Of a stretch of 64,000 nucleotides of DNA, positions 20,154 to 29,422 are shown one piece after another. Where the stretch lies: NCBI GenBank assembly GCA_040216735.1, contig JAVJOO010000003.1, positions 264,746 to 328,745 on the forward strand, read 5' to 3'. How positions within the stretch are numbered: position 1 is the first letter of the stretch; each line of letters starts with the position of its first letter. The position numbers and the translations under genes were made by a program. The notes beneath the pieces are model-generated. The model worked only from the letters and a program-made list of their open reading frames with translations, was not told where the DNA came from and did no database searches. Origin of the DNA: Alphaproteobacteria bacterium (GTDB lineage Bacteria > Pseudomonadota > Alphaproteobacteria > SHVP01).

Positions 20154-21812
20154 TTAGATCGTGAAGGCGAGTTCGCCGAGGCGTTTTGTCATTTTACGAT
20201 TCTCGGCGTAGTCCACTGGTATAGCGATCAGCGCCGGACCCTTCTGGGCGAAGGCTTCTTCAAGCGTGGGTTTCAGGTCGGCCGCCGATGTCAGCGTCCT
20301 TCCCCAGACCCCGAAGGCTTTGGCGAAGAGCTCGAAGTCCGGATTGTTAAACGCCAGGTTCGAGTGTTTGCCGTCGAACGAATTCTGTTGTTTCCACTTA
20401 ATCAATCCGTATTCACCGTCCAGCCAGACGATGGCGACTACGTTGATGCCGAGCCGCGCGGCGGTCTCGATATCCTGGGCGTTCATCATGAACCCGGCAT
20501 CGCCGCTGATCGAGAGCACGCGGCGGTCGGGAAACGCCATCTTGGCGCCGATCGAGCCGGGAAAGGCGAAGCCCATCGTGCAGAAGCCATTCGAGATCAA
20601 GCAAGTATTGGCTTCGTCACATTGGTAGTAGCGCGAGATCCACATTTTGTGGGCGCCGACATCCGACAGGAGAATGTCGTCGGGTCCCATCACTTCGCGG
20701 ACGTCCCACAGAATTTTCTGCGGTTTCATCGGGAAAGACGTGTCGTCTTTCTCCATCGCGAAGTCGTCGAGGATAGTCTGCCGCAACTTGGCGCGGGCGC
20801 CGATATCGAATAGTGGCAGTTTGCCCTCAAAGCGTCGATTGATTGTCTCGTTGATTTGCCAGAGAGCGTCCGCAACATCCGAGACGACATCGACCGCAAC
20901 CGGGTACGACAGGTCGACTTCGGCGGGGAAGAAGTCGATGTGGATGATCGTCTTGCCGCCGGTCTTGTTCCAATGCTCGGGCGAGTATTCGACCAAGTCG
21001 TACCCCACCGCGACGATCACGTCGGCCTGATCGATTGCGGCGTTGATGTGGTCGCGTCCCTGCAAGCCCAGGGTAAACATGCAGTGCGGATCGGAGCGGG
21101 GCACCGCGCCCTTGCCCATGAAGGTATTGACGACGCCGATCCCGGTCTTGTGGGCAAGGCGCTGCAGTTGCTTGGAAGCCCGTTTGCGTACGGCGCCGTT
21201 GCCCGCCAGAATCAACGGATTCTTGGCGGCGACAATGAGCTCGACCGCTTGCAGGATCGCCTTGTGGTCGGCCGCGGCCCGGCGGGTTTTGTGACGCGCC
21301 ATCGGGGCGCCGCCGGTCTCTTCATCGGCGACATTTTCGGGCAGTTCGATGACGCAGGCGCCAGGTTTCTCGGACTCCGCGATTTTGAACGCCTTGCGCA
21401 CCACTTCGGGGATGTTGTCGGGTTCGGTAATCGACTGGGCCCATTTTGTGATGGGGGCGAACATGGCGATCGAGTCCATGTTTTGGTGGCTTTCCTTGTG
21501 CAGTCGACGCGTCGACGCCTGTCCGATGATTGCGATAAGCGGCGCCCGGTCCATGTTGGCATCGGCCACCCCGGTCACCAGATTGGTCGCCCCGGGGCCT
21601 AGGGTTCCGAGACACACGCCCGCTTTACCGGTCATTCTTCCGTAGGCGTCGGCCATGAAGGCTGCGGCTTGCTCGTGGCGGCACAGGACGAATTCGATCT
21701 TGCTGTCGAGCAGCGAGATCATGACGTCGGCGTTTTCCTCGCCAGGAACCCCAAAAATGTGGGTCACGCCCTCTTCTTCGAGGCAACGAACGAACAAATC
21801 TGACGCCTTCAT
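20154..21812 (-). CDS. IlvB-like thiamine diphosphate enzyme (catabolic ALS type)
   Basis: A 552-residue ThDP-dependent decarboxylase/carboligase annotated by resemblance as acetolactate synthase large subunit. The catalytic Glu is in CRHEQAAAFMADAYGR, the ThDP-Mg motif begins GDAGFMMNAQDIETAARLGI and ends in the metal-ligand Asp of WLDGEYG. It is a second family member besides ilvB at 54148, and it has no small-subunit gene beside it, which points to a stand-alone, possibly catabolic enzyme. Pyruvate or another 2-oxoacid is the likely substrate, not proven. It lies 44 bases upstream of the DadA-like gene on the same strand, so they may be co-transcribed. Confidence 0.85.
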   Translation of the reverse strand: MKASDLFVRCLEEEGVTHIFGVPGEENADVMISLLDSKIEFVLCRHEQAAAFMADAYGRMTGKAGVCLGTLGPGATNLVTGVADANMDRAPLIAIIGQASTRRLHKESHQNMDSIAMFAPITKWAQSITEPDNIPEVVRKAFKIAESEKPGACVIELPENVADEETGGAPMARHKTRRAAADHKAILQAVELIVAAKNPLILAGNGAVRKRASKQLQRLAHKTGIGVVNTFMGKGAVPRSDPHCMFTLGLQGRDHINAAIDQADVIVAVGYDLVEYSPEHWNKTGGKTIIHIDFFPAEVDLSYPVAVDVVSDVADALWQINETINRRFEGKLPLFDIGARAKLRQTILDDFAMEKDDTSFPMKPQKILWDVREVMGPDDILLSDVGAHKMWISRYYQCDEANTCLISNGFCTMGFAFPGSIGAKMAFPDRRVLSISGDAGFMMNAQDIETAARLGINVVAIVWLDGEYGLIKWKQQNSFDGKHSNLAFNNPDFELFAKAFGVWGRTLTSAADLKPTLEEAFAQKGPALIAIPVDYAENRKMTKRLGELAFTI

Positions 21813-21968
21813 TAAAACTCTCCACGGATAATGCGATCACTAGAATTCGGCCATTCTAGCCACCACATACCCCGGAGTCTCAACGGGCCCGAAGCATTTC
21901 TGTTTTGATGCCCGAACCCCCTATATTCATAGCGTTGGTCCCTGCGACACGAGTTTGGAGTTCGATTG

Positions 21969-24900
21969 GTGAAGCGCGTCCTGTTGATCGCCCTCGGGGT
22001 CGTCGTTTTCGTCGCGGCCGCGGCCCTGATAGCCCCTAGTTTCATCGACTGGAACAAATACAAGGGCGAAATCGCCGGGCCGATAGAGCGCGCGACCGGC
22101 AGGTCCTTGGCCATGAACGGGGATCTCAGCTTGACGATTTTGCCGACGCCGCGGCTATCTGCCTCGGATGTGCGGCTATCGGTGGCCGGCGGCACGCACG
22201 ATTTTCTGACATTGCGCTCGCTCGAAGTGCAGATCGCGCTGTGGCCCCTCCTACGCGGCGAGATCCAGGTCACCAGCGTCCGCCTTGTCGAGCCCGAGGT
22301 TTTTCTCGAAGTGGCCGAAGATGGGACGCCCAATTGGACCTTTGGCGCGAGTTCTTCTGAATCGGCACCGGCGACGAATCCCGGACAGGCGGCGGCGATC
22401 AGTGTCGAACGCGTCGTCGTCGCCAACGGTGTCGTTAATTTTGCCGGAAAGGACGGGCGTCGCGAGCGTGTCGATTCTATCACCGCCACTCTGACTGCCT
22501 CCAACCTGGCTGAGGGGCCCTTCGCTGCGGAAGGCCGGTTTTCGCTTCGCGATCAGGCGATCGGCTTTGACGTGGCGGTTGGCGCGCTCACAGCCTCGGC
22601 GCCTTCGCTGCGCGGCAAGTTGGAACTCGAACGCGGCGGTGCGGTTGCTACCATTCAGGGGACTTTCACTGGACTATCCAAAACGCCGACGCTCGATGCC
22701 AAGTTCGGTTTTGAAGGAAGCGACCTACGCGAGGCATTGAGCACTCTTGCTCGGCTCGCGGGCCGCGATATCTCGTTAGTCGTTCCAGGCGCTCAGTCCT
22801 TTGCAATCAACGCCGCGGTCTCCGGCACCCCTGAGGGGGTTTCCCTCAACGACGTTAGCTTGGTCGTCGGCGAAACCCGCGCCACCGGCGCTGCCTCGGT
22901 AGTCCTGGGTGCGCCACTTGAGGTTGACGCAACGCTGTCACTGGGCCGTCTCGATCTCGATGCCTGGGCCAATGCGGTTGCGATCGAGACGTCGGGTGCG
23001 GCCGCGGCGAAATCCCAGGCCGGCGTGGCGCCGCAGTTGTCCAATCCGCTAACCTCTTTGGATGGCGTCAGAGCGACGCTCACGCTGACCGGTGAAGCGC
23101 TTACCTATCGCGGGGGGTTGATCCGGCAACTTCGGGTCGTCGCCAATGCCGCCGAAGGTGCGATCGATTTGACGGCCCTCAATGCGATGTTGCCGGGCGG
23201 GTCTGACGTGAGCCTGTCGGGTCGCATGACTACGGTCGACGGTCAGCCCCGCTTCGACGGGACCGTTGAATTGGCGTCGTCCGACTTTCGCGCTGCCGCC
23301 GATTGGCTCGGTCTCTCGCTCGACGGAATCGCGGAAGCGCGGTTGCGTCAAGTCAGCTTTCAGAGCCGGCTTCGCGCCACAAAAGATCTTGGCCAAGCCT
23401 TCGGGATCGATCTACGTCTCGATTCCTCACGGATCACCGGTGGCGTCGCCTATGCGTTCCGTGCGAGGCCGTCCTTTAGCATCGACCTCGAGATCGACAG
23501 GCTGAACCTCGACGCCTACCTGGCAGACGGCGGCGGGCCTGCCGACCAACCGGTGCGCGGCGTACCGGCTCTGGGGACAGGTGCGCTGGCAATCCTCGGT
23601 ACCTTCGACACCAATGCCAAGGTCGCCGTCGAGTCGCTCACCGTTGGCGGCCGCCGCTACGGTGGTGTCAAGCTGGATGCAGGCTTACTCGCAGGAGACC
23701 TCACCGTACGCAATGCGGCGATCGGCGATGCCGGTGGGGCAGCCATTTCCGTCTCGGGCAGCGCCGGCGCATTCGCATCGGTCCCGGCCTTCGACGCGAA
23801 GGTGACGGTGAAGGCGCGCGACGTGGCGGCGCCGGCACGCTTCTTCGGCGTCGATTTACCCGTAGACGCCCGCGCTTTGGGACAGATCGACCTGAACGGA
23901 ACCGTGATCGGGACCGCCGAAGACCTTGCCGTCGACATCAAGGCGGGCATCGGAACAATGGCCACGGCGGTGAAGGGGCGGGTCGAGCTGTTCGCGGCAG
24001 CGCCGCGCATCGATCTTAGGGTCCAGCTAGATGGGCCCAGCTTCGTGCGGGCCGCCGAACTCGGTGGCCTTACGTTAACGCCGGTCGACCGAACCTTGGA
24101 TGGCCCCCTTTCGGTGGTCGCGATCGTCCGAGGCAGCCGCGAAATGTTCAATTTCGATACCGACTTAACCGTCGCGGAGCTCAAAGTGATCGCCGGCGGG
24201 ACCCTCAACAACCCGTTTGGCGACGCTGCGTTCAACATGAGCGTCCAAGCCAATCATCCGAATGCCGAACGCCTCCTGCGGACGTTCGGGGCGGACTACC
24301 AACCGGCCGCCACAAATCTTGGCGGCTTGAGGCTGCTTGCCGACATTGCAGGCGCACCGGCGCGCTTTGCGGTTTCCCGGGTCGAGGGCGGAATCGGCCC
24401 GGTCAATTTTGTCGGCGATGCCCAGGTCGATTTAAGCGGATCGCGTTCTCGCATCGACGCTCGACTCAACACGAGCGAAATCCTAGTCGATCTCTTTCTG
24501 CCTCGCTCGGTCCAGTCGGCCGGAACGGGAAATGCGCGCGGAGCCCAACCCCCCGGCGCCCGAGGCGGTGCACGCTTGTCGCAGGAGCCGATCGACTTGT
24601 CTGCTCTCAGCGCGGTAGATGGGCGCTTCGAATTGCGGCCGCGCGGCCTGACCTATGGCGACTACGCGTTTGCCGAACCTGTGTTGCTGGCCACGCTGGA
24701 GAACGGAACTTTGCGCGTGGATCCGCTCGGCGGCGGGCTATTTGACGGTAACGCTACGATTAAGATGACCGTTAACTCCGACCGTCCGGTAAAGATCGAT
24801 CTATCGCTGTCGTTAGATGGTGCCAACATTGAACAGGCGCTCACGGCTGGCGCAAATCTCGACCGCGTAACGGGGCGGTTCGACATGTCTGGAACCTTGA

Positions 24901-25535
24901 CGACGGTCGGCCAGAGTCAGTTCGATTGGGTCAACAATTTGGCCGGTCGGGTTTCCTTCTCGGCCCGCGAAGGTGTTGTCCGTGGGGTCGATTTGCCCGC
25001 GCTGAGCGGACGGCTGGGACGGCTCAATGAAGCGTTGGACTTCGCGGACCTGATGCTGCGCACGCTGCAGGGCGGCGAAACGGCCTACGATTCGATCAGC
25101 GGTACATTCGCCATCAAAGAGGGCGTTGCTCGCAGCGACGACTTGACCGCCGCGCTCGACGCAGCTGCGGGGTCCGGCACGGCCGTCGTCGACCTAGCCC
25201 GATGGCGCCTCGACATGCGCACTAGCGCGCGCCTGACCGACCACCCCCAATCGCCCGATATCGGCCTCGACCTAACCGGCCCGCTCGACGCCCCGCAACG
25301 TAATGTAAGGACCCAGGCGCTGGAGCAGTATCTCGCGCAGCGCCTCGGTTCGACATTGATTCGCAAGTTATTGAAGGACGATTCCAGCCCGTCTAGTCCC
25401 GCAACCGCGGCGCCGGCTAACGATAGTCGCGCTCCAGCGTTGCCCGGGAGCGGGGGTGATGGGGCCGAAGGAGAGAAACCGGCCACCGGAAACGACCTGC
25501 TGCGTGGGATCATTCGACGGCTTGGGGATCGTTGA
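21969..25535 (+). CDS. Large AsmA-family envelope protein
   Basis: A 1188-residue protein with an N-terminal membrane anchor (LLIALGVVVFVAAAALIA, about residues 4-21) and a long periplasmic part. The AsmA N-terminus reads FIDWNKYKGEI, then ATGRSLAMNGDL, and the C-terminal AsmA_2-type region contains GRVSFSAREGVVRGVDLPAL. AsmA-like proteins form long repeating beta grooves and are linked to phospholipid transport to the outer membrane. GTG at 21969 is preferred (GGAG at 21957-21960, 8 bases away); TTG at 21966 is adjacent. Its 3' end overlaps the convergent ribbon-helix-helix gene by 26 bases. The gene is divergent from the ThDP enzyme. Confidence 0.88.
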   Translation: MKRVLLIALGVVVFVAAAALIAPSFIDWNKYKGEIAGPIERATGRSLAMNGDLSLTILPTPRLSASDVRLSVAGGTHDFLTLRSLEVQIALWPLLRGEIQVTSVRLVEPEVFLEVAEDGTPNWTFGASSSESAPATNPGQAAAISVERVVVANGVVNFAGKDGRRERVDSITATLTASNLAEGPFAAEGRFSLRDQAIGFDVAVGALTASAPSLRGKLELERGGAVATIQGTFTGLSKTPTLDAKFGFEGSDLREALSTLARLAGRDISLVVPGAQSFAINAAVSGTPEGVSLNDVSLVVGETRATGAASVVLGAPLEVDATLSLGRLDLDAWANAVAIETSGAAAAKSQAGVAPQLSNPLTSLDGVRATLTLTGEALTYRGGLIRQLRVVANAAEGAIDLTALNAMLPGGSDVSLSGRMTTVDGQPRFDGTVELASSDFRAAADWLGLSLDGIAEARLRQVSFQSRLRATKDLGQAFGIDLRLDSSRITGGVAYAFRARPSFSIDLEIDRLNLDAYLADGGGPADQPVRGVPALGTGALAILGTFDTNAKVAVESLTVGGRRYGGVKLDAGLLAGDLTVRNAAIGDAGGAAISVSGSAGAFASVPAFDAKVTVKARDVAAPARFFGVDLPVDARALGQIDLNGTVIGTAEDLAVDIKAGIGTMATAVKGRVELFAAAPRIDLRVQLDGPSFVRAAELGGLTLTPVDRTLDGPLSVVAIVRGSREMFNFDTDLTVAELKVIAGGTLNNPFGDAAFNMSVQANHPNAERLLRTFGADYQPAATNLGGLRLLADIAGAPARFAVSRVEGGIGPVNFVGDAQVDLSGSRSRIDARLNTSEILVDLFLPRSVQSAGTGNARGAQPPGARGGARLSQEPIDLSALSAVDGRFELRPRGLTYGDYAFAEPVLLATLENGTLRVDPLGGGLFDGNATIKMTVNSDRPVKIDLSLSLDGANIEQALTAGANLDRVTGRFDMSGTLTTVGQSQFDWVNNLAGRVSFSAREGVVRGVDLPALSGRLGRLNEALDFADLMLRTLQGGETAYDSISGTFAIKEGVARSDDLTAALDAAAGSGTAVVDLARWRLDMRTSARLTDHPQSPDIGLDLTGPLDAPQRNVRTQALEQYLAQRLGSTLIRKLLKDDSSPSSPATAAPANDSRAPALPGSGGDGAEGEKPATGNDLLRGIIRRLGDR

Positions 25536-25749
25536 TCGCCCTGGTTTTCACTACTCGAAGAACAAACAGACGCAGCGCACTCGACAGATTGCCGACCCGC
25601 GTCGCGTCGACCTCGCCCACCAGTGCGTTCAAAGAAATGTCTCGCGCCTTGGCAATGTCTGTCAGTTCCTCCCAGAATTCCGTTTCCAGGGAAACGCTGG
25701 TCCGGTGCCCGGCGACGATTACCGAGCGTTTCGCTACGCTCATAGTCAC
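25510..25749 (-). CDS. Ribbon-helix-helix DNA-binding protein
   Basis: A 79-residue small protein. The strand [20 protein letters not shown] and following helix [20 protein letters not shown] match the alphaproteobacterial ribbon-helix-helix (RHH_4-like) domain, in which two copies form one DNA-binding unit. The start may be ATG 25749 or the internal Met three codons on. It overlaps the 3' end of fumC by 4 bases and so is likely translated from the fumC mRNA. It is convergent with, and overlaps, the AsmA gene. The targets are unknown. Confidence 0.82.
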   Translation of the reverse strand: MTMSVAKRSVIVAGHRTSVSLETEFWEELTDIAKARDISLNALVGEVDATRVGNLSSALRLFVLRVVKTRAINDPQAVE

Positions 25750-27140
25750 GGCCGTGGCCGCGTCATGGCTTTAGCGTCGACCCATTTGTCGTAGTCGGCC
25801 GCGCTAACGGAACCCGATCCTAGCGCGGCCTCGCGCAACGACAGGTTTTCCGCATGTGCGTACTTGGCAATATCTGCCGCGCGGTCGTAACCGATATGTG
25901 GGGCCAGCGCCGTCACCAACATTAGGGACTGACGCATCAGTGAATCGAGTCGTTCGAGGTCGGGCTCGATTCCTCGCACACACAGAGTATCGAAACTAGC
26001 CGTCGCGTCCGTCAGTAGTCCCACCGACTGAAGGACATTGAACACAATCGCCGGTTTGTAGGTGTTCAATTCCAAATGCCCGCCGGCGTTGGCGATCGTC
26101 ACCGCGACAGCGTTCCCCATCACCTGGGCGCACACCTGTGTCATAGCCTCAGCCTGGGTTGGATTGACTTTGCCCGGCATGATCGAGGAGCCGGGTTCGT
26201 TGGTGGGCAAGATCAGTTCGCCAAGGCCCGATCTAGGTCCGGATGCCAGCAAGCGAATGTCGTTGGCGATCTTCATCAGCACGGTTGCTGTGAGGTTGAG
26301 TGCACCACTGACTCCAACCATCGCATCGTGTGCGGCCAGCGCGGCAAACTTGTTGGGCGCGCTGGCAAACGGCAGGCCTGTCCGCTCAGCGATCTGTGCC
26401 GCGACCGCGGCCCCGAACTCGGCGCGAGCGTTGAGGCCGGTACCGACGGCGGTGCCGCCTTGGGCAAGTTCATAGAGCGGCCCGAGCGCTGTCGCGATCC
26501 CAGCCCGCGCGCTCGCCACTTGCGTGGCGTATCCCGAGAACTCTTGCCCCAAGGTCATCGGCGTCGCGTCCTGCAAGTGGGTGCGCCCCAATTTTACGAT
26601 GGTGTCCCACCGGTGCGCCTTGTCGTCCAGCGTCGCATGCAGGGATTCGAGAGCCGGGAGCAGGCGGGTATCGATCTCCCGGGCGACTGCAACGTGCATG
26701 GCTGTTGGGAATGTATCGTTGGACGACTGCGCCATGTTGACGTGGTTGTTGGGGTGCACGGGCGTGTTGCCGCCGCGTGGTTGGCCGAGCAACTCGTTCG
26801 CTCGATTGGCGATCACTTCATTGGCGTTCATATTGGTCTGGGTGCCAGAACCGGTTTGCCACACCACAAGTGGAAAGTGATCGTCCAACACGCCCTCGGC
26901 CACCGCCGACGCTGCCGCAACGATAGCGTTGGCTCGCTCCTCGTCGAGATCGCCGTACGCGAGATTGACCAACGCCGCGGCGCGCTTGATTTCGCCCAGT
27001 GCGTGGATAACCGCGAGCGGCATGCGGTCTTTGCCGATCCGGAAGTTCTCCAAACTGCGCTGGGTTTGCGCGCCCCAGTAGCGATCTGCGGGAACCTCGA
27101 TCTCCCCCAGGGTGTCGCGTTCGCTGCGGGTGGTGACCAT
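25746..27140 (-). CDS. fumC: Class II fumarate hydratase FumC
   Basis: The iron-independent, oxygen-stable fumarase of the TCA cycle (fumarate + water = L-malate). Length 464, as usual. Signature motifs are [17 protein letters not shown] (about residues 97-113), [33 protein letters not shown]-like [18 protein letters not shown], and the superfamily signature [19 protein letters not shown]. The N-terminal [20 protein letters not shown] is complete. A small RHH gene is coupled downstream. A class I fumarase is also encoded in this window (31328-32956), so the cell has both types. Confidence 0.97.
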   Translation of the reverse strand: MVTTRSERDTLGEIEVPADRYWGAQTQRSLENFRIGKDRMPLAVIHALGEIKRAAALVNLAYGDLDEERANAIVAAASAVAEGVLDDHFPLVVWQTGSGTQTNMNANEVIANRANELLGQPRGGNTPVHPNNHVNMAQSSNDTFPTAMHVAVAREIDTRLLPALESLHATLDDKAHRWDTIVKLGRTHLQDATPMTLGQEFSGYATQVASARAGIATALGPLYELAQGGTAVGTGLNARAEFGAAVAAQIAERTGLPFASAPNKFAALAAHDAMVGVSGALNLTATVLMKIANDIRLLASGPRSGLGELILPTNEPGSSIMPGKVNPTQAEAMTQVCAQVMGNAVAVTIANAGGHLELNTYKPAIVFNVLQSVGLLTDATASFDTLCVRGIEPDLERLDSLMRQSLMLVTALAPHIGYDRAADIAKYAHAENLSLREAALGSGSVSAADYDKWVDAKAMTRPRP

Positions 27141-27305
27141 GGCTTAGTTCGTTGCTCTCGGATGCATTGGGCACTGGAGGCCGGCTGTATCTGCGGTCTG
27201 CAAGTTGCGGCTAAGCAGGAGGGTTGTTGGTTCTTGCGCCATGAGTGGGCCTCTGCCTTCTAGTGTACACGCAAAGCCTCTTTTGTCGGATCGTTCTCGT
27301 TGTTC

Positions 27306-27938
27306 CTAAAGGACGTGATCGACCAGCAACCCGGCCGCAAACGCAAACAAGACGGCACTGGTGCTCCAGGACACCGCGCGCTGTACCGATGGGCGGCCAA
27401 GCCACACCCGGGCGCCGTCCGCGAGCAACATGACCCCCAATTGCCACACGACATTGACGACGAATAGAGCGACGCTCAACGTGACAAGTTGCAGCCAGAC
27501 CCGACCGCGCGCCGGATCGACGAAGTTCGGCATTAGCGCGAGAAAGAGTACGATAACCTTGGGATTCAGCAGGTTGGTCAACATGGCGTCGCGCAGGCCT
27601 CGCCAGGGACCGACTTCCTTGCCCCGGGTCATCGCCTCCACGTTGATCAGGCCGGAGCGAAATCCCTGGACGCCGAGCCACACGAGGTAGGCCGCGCCAG
27701 CAACCGCGATGGCCTTGAAGGCGACGGTACTCGATGCGATTACCAGTGAAACCCCGACGGCGGCGAGGGCCGTGTGGGTGAACAATCCCAGTTGGACGCC
27801 CATCACCGTGGCGAAACCGGTGCGCGGGCCGGAGGACATGGTGTAGCGGATGATCAGCAGCGTATCGGGTCCGACCGACAGCACCAGGGCAAGAATGGTG
27901 ACAATAAAGGCGACGAGCATTGTGGGATCGACGGGCAT
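27306..27938 (-). CDS. LysE/RhtB-family amino-acid exporter
   Basis: A 210-residue inner-membrane protein with about six transmembrane segments (AFIVTILALVLSVGPDTLLI, GVQLGLFTHTALAAVGVSLV, FKAIAVAGAAYLVWLGVQGF, then LQLVTLSVALFVVNVVWQLG and a final one). The family motif GPDTLLIIRYTMSSGPRTGF fits LysE/RhtB. These exporters remove basic or neutral amino acids such as lysine, threonine or homoserine; the substrate cannot be read from sequence. ATG at 27938 gives the full-length family product; the long frame upstream of it is not conserved. The gap 27141-27305 to fumC holds no further gene that I can support. Confidence 0.9.
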   Translation of the reverse strand: MPVDPTMLVAFIVTILALVLSVGPDTLLIIRYTMSSGPRTGFATVMGVQLGLFTHTALAAVGVSLVIASSTVAFKAIAVAGAAYLVWLGVQGFRSGLINVEAMTRGKEVGPWRGLRDAMLTNLLNPKVIVLFLALMPNFVDPARGRVWLQLVTLSVALFVVNVVWQLGVMLLADGARVWLGRPSVQRAVSWSTSAVLFAFAAGLLVDHVL

Positions 27939-28067
27939 GGTGTGGCGTACGCGCTCACCGCGCTGCGTGCAAGCATTTCGCGTGCATCCTGGCGACCTCC
28001 CTTGCCGTCCCGGCAGTCCATCCCATAGCATCTGCACCCGACCAATAGGGATGTCGTGGGAGCGGTC

Positions 28068-28337
28068 GTGGCCCGAATTTCGTTTACTGCCAATCTTGAA
28101 CGGCACGTCGCTGCGCCGTCGATGGAGGTGTCGGCGGCAACCGTGCAGGGCGTTCTCGACGCTGTCTTCTTGAAGAGCCCACGCCTGCGCGGCTACGTCG
28201 TGGACGAACACGGGCGACTGCGGAAGCACGTCAACGTCTACATCAACGACACGGTTGTCCGCGACCGCGTCGGCCTATCGGATTCGGTCGGCGCGGCCGA
28301 TGAAATATTCGTTTTTCAAGCTCTTTCAGGAGGATAG
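28068..28337 (+). CDS. MoaD/ThiS-like ubiquitin-fold protein ending in GG
   Basis: An 89-residue protein with the sulfur-carrier/ubiquitin fold: strand VARISFTANLERHV, helix ATVQGVLDAVFLKSPRLRGY, strand HVNVYINDTVVRD, and closing EIFVFQALSGG. The C-terminal Gly-Gly is the site where MoaD and ThiS are adenylated and made into thiocarboxylates, so a sulfur- or protein-conjugation role is possible. GTG at 28068 is preferred; GTG at 28056 is four codons upstream. The next gene starts 2 bases after its stop, so the pair is tightly linked. No MoaE, ThiG or E1-like enzyme lies beside it. Confidence 0.82.
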   Translation: MARISFTANLERHVAAPSMEVSAATVQGVLDAVFLKSPRLRGYVVDEHGRLRKHVNVYINDTVVRDRVGLSDSVGAADEIFVFQALSGG

Positions 28338-28339
28338 GC

Positions 28340-29419
28340 GTGGCTGAAACACTCAACGTCGCGACGCGGAAGGGACTGTTTCGCTTCGAACGCAAGGGCG
28401 AAGGTTGGTCGGCCGGTTCGCCGGCGTTCATCGGCCAACCGGTGACCGCGGTGCTTGAGGACCGGCGTGACGGCACCTTGTATGCGGCGCTGAATTTGGG
28501 CCATTTTGGAATCAAACTCCATCGTTCGGACAACCAAGGCCGAAACTGGACCGAAGTCGCCGCCCCTGCGCTCCCGTCCGAACCTAGGAACGAAGACGCC
28601 AAAACGGTTCAATTGATTTGGAGTCTAGCGCCAGGCGGGAAGGGCGAAGCAGGCGTGCTATGGGCGGGTACCATCCCGGGCGGTTTGTTCCGCAGCGCCG
28701 ACCGCGGTGCGAGTTGGTCGCTAGTCGAAAGCCTGTGGAATGTACCGGAACGCGCGAAGTGGTTCGGTGGAGGGTACGACGATGCGGGGATTCATTCCAT
28801 TCATGTCGATCCGCGCGACCCGGCCAAACTGACTCTGGGCGTTTCCTGCGGCGGAGTTTGGAAAAGCGACGATGCCGGAGCATCGTGGCGCAACGTCGGT
28901 AAGGGCCAGCGCGCCGACTATGTCCCGCCCGATCTTGTCTACGACATCGTTTCGCAGGACCCGCACCGGCTTGCCCACTGTGCCGCCAATCCGGATGTCG
29001 TGTGGTGCCAGCACCACGTGTCAATCTTTCGTTCAACCGATGGCGGCGTAACGTTCGATGAAATCAAGGACGTCAAGCCGTCGCCCTTCGGTTTCGCCGT
29101 CGCGGCCCATCCGACGGATGCCGACACAGCCTGGTTCGTCCCGGCGATAAAGGACGAATTCCGTATCCCAGTCGACGGCAAGCTTGTCGTCAACAAGACG
29201 ACCGACGGCGGTCGGACCTTTACCGCGCATAGCAAGGGTCTGCCATCAGCAGCGAGTTACGATCTGGTCTATCGCCATGCGCTCGATGTGGATCGCACTG
29301 GCACGGCGCTCGCGATGGGGTCGACCACGGGCAACCTATGGACCAGCGCCGACGGCGGCGAATCTTGGACCCTCGTCTCGGCGCACTTGCCGCCGATCGC
29401 CCAGGTCGCGTTCGCCTAA
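28340..29419 (+). CDS. BNR/Asp-box repeat beta-propeller protein
   Basis: A 359-residue protein of the WD40/YVTN/BNR-like type usually annotated as exo-alpha-sialidase-like. Asp-box repeats recur: SDNQGRNWTEV, SADRGASWSLV, SDDAGASWRNV, STDGGVTFDEI, TTDGGRTFTAH, SADGGESWTLV. These give a six- or seven-bladed propeller. There is no signal peptide, and the sialidase Arg triad is not evident, so glycosidase activity should not be assumed. AGGAGG at 28329-28334 precedes the GTG start. It follows the MoaD-like gene by 2 bases. Confidence 0.82.
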   Translation: MAETLNVATRKGLFRFERKGEGWSAGSPAFIGQPVTAVLEDRRDGTLYAALNLGHFGIKLHRSDNQGRNWTEVAAPALPSEPRNEDAKTVQLIWSLAPGGKGEAGVLWAGTIPGGLFRSADRGASWSLVESLWNVPERAKWFGGGYDDAGIHSIHVDPRDPAKLTLGVSCGGVWKSDDAGASWRNVGKGQRADYVPPDLVYDIVSQDPHRLAHCAANPDVVWCQHHVSIFRSTDGGVTFDEIKDVKPSPFGFAVAAHPTDADTAWFVPAIKDEFRIPVDGKLVVNKTTDGGRTFTAHSKGLPSAASYDLVYRHALDVDRTGTALAMGSTTGNLWTSADGGESWTLVSAHLPPIAQVAFA

Positions 29420-29422
29420 GGC

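Noticed and set aside
20061-21602. Plus-strand ORFs of 248-250 residues within the ThDP enzyme region
   Set aside because: They are antisense frames of the IlvB-like gene with no recognisable domain.
26076-27263. 395-residue ORF on the plus strand across fumC
   Set aside because: It is fully antisense to a clear FumC gene, shows no family motif and arises from the high GC content.
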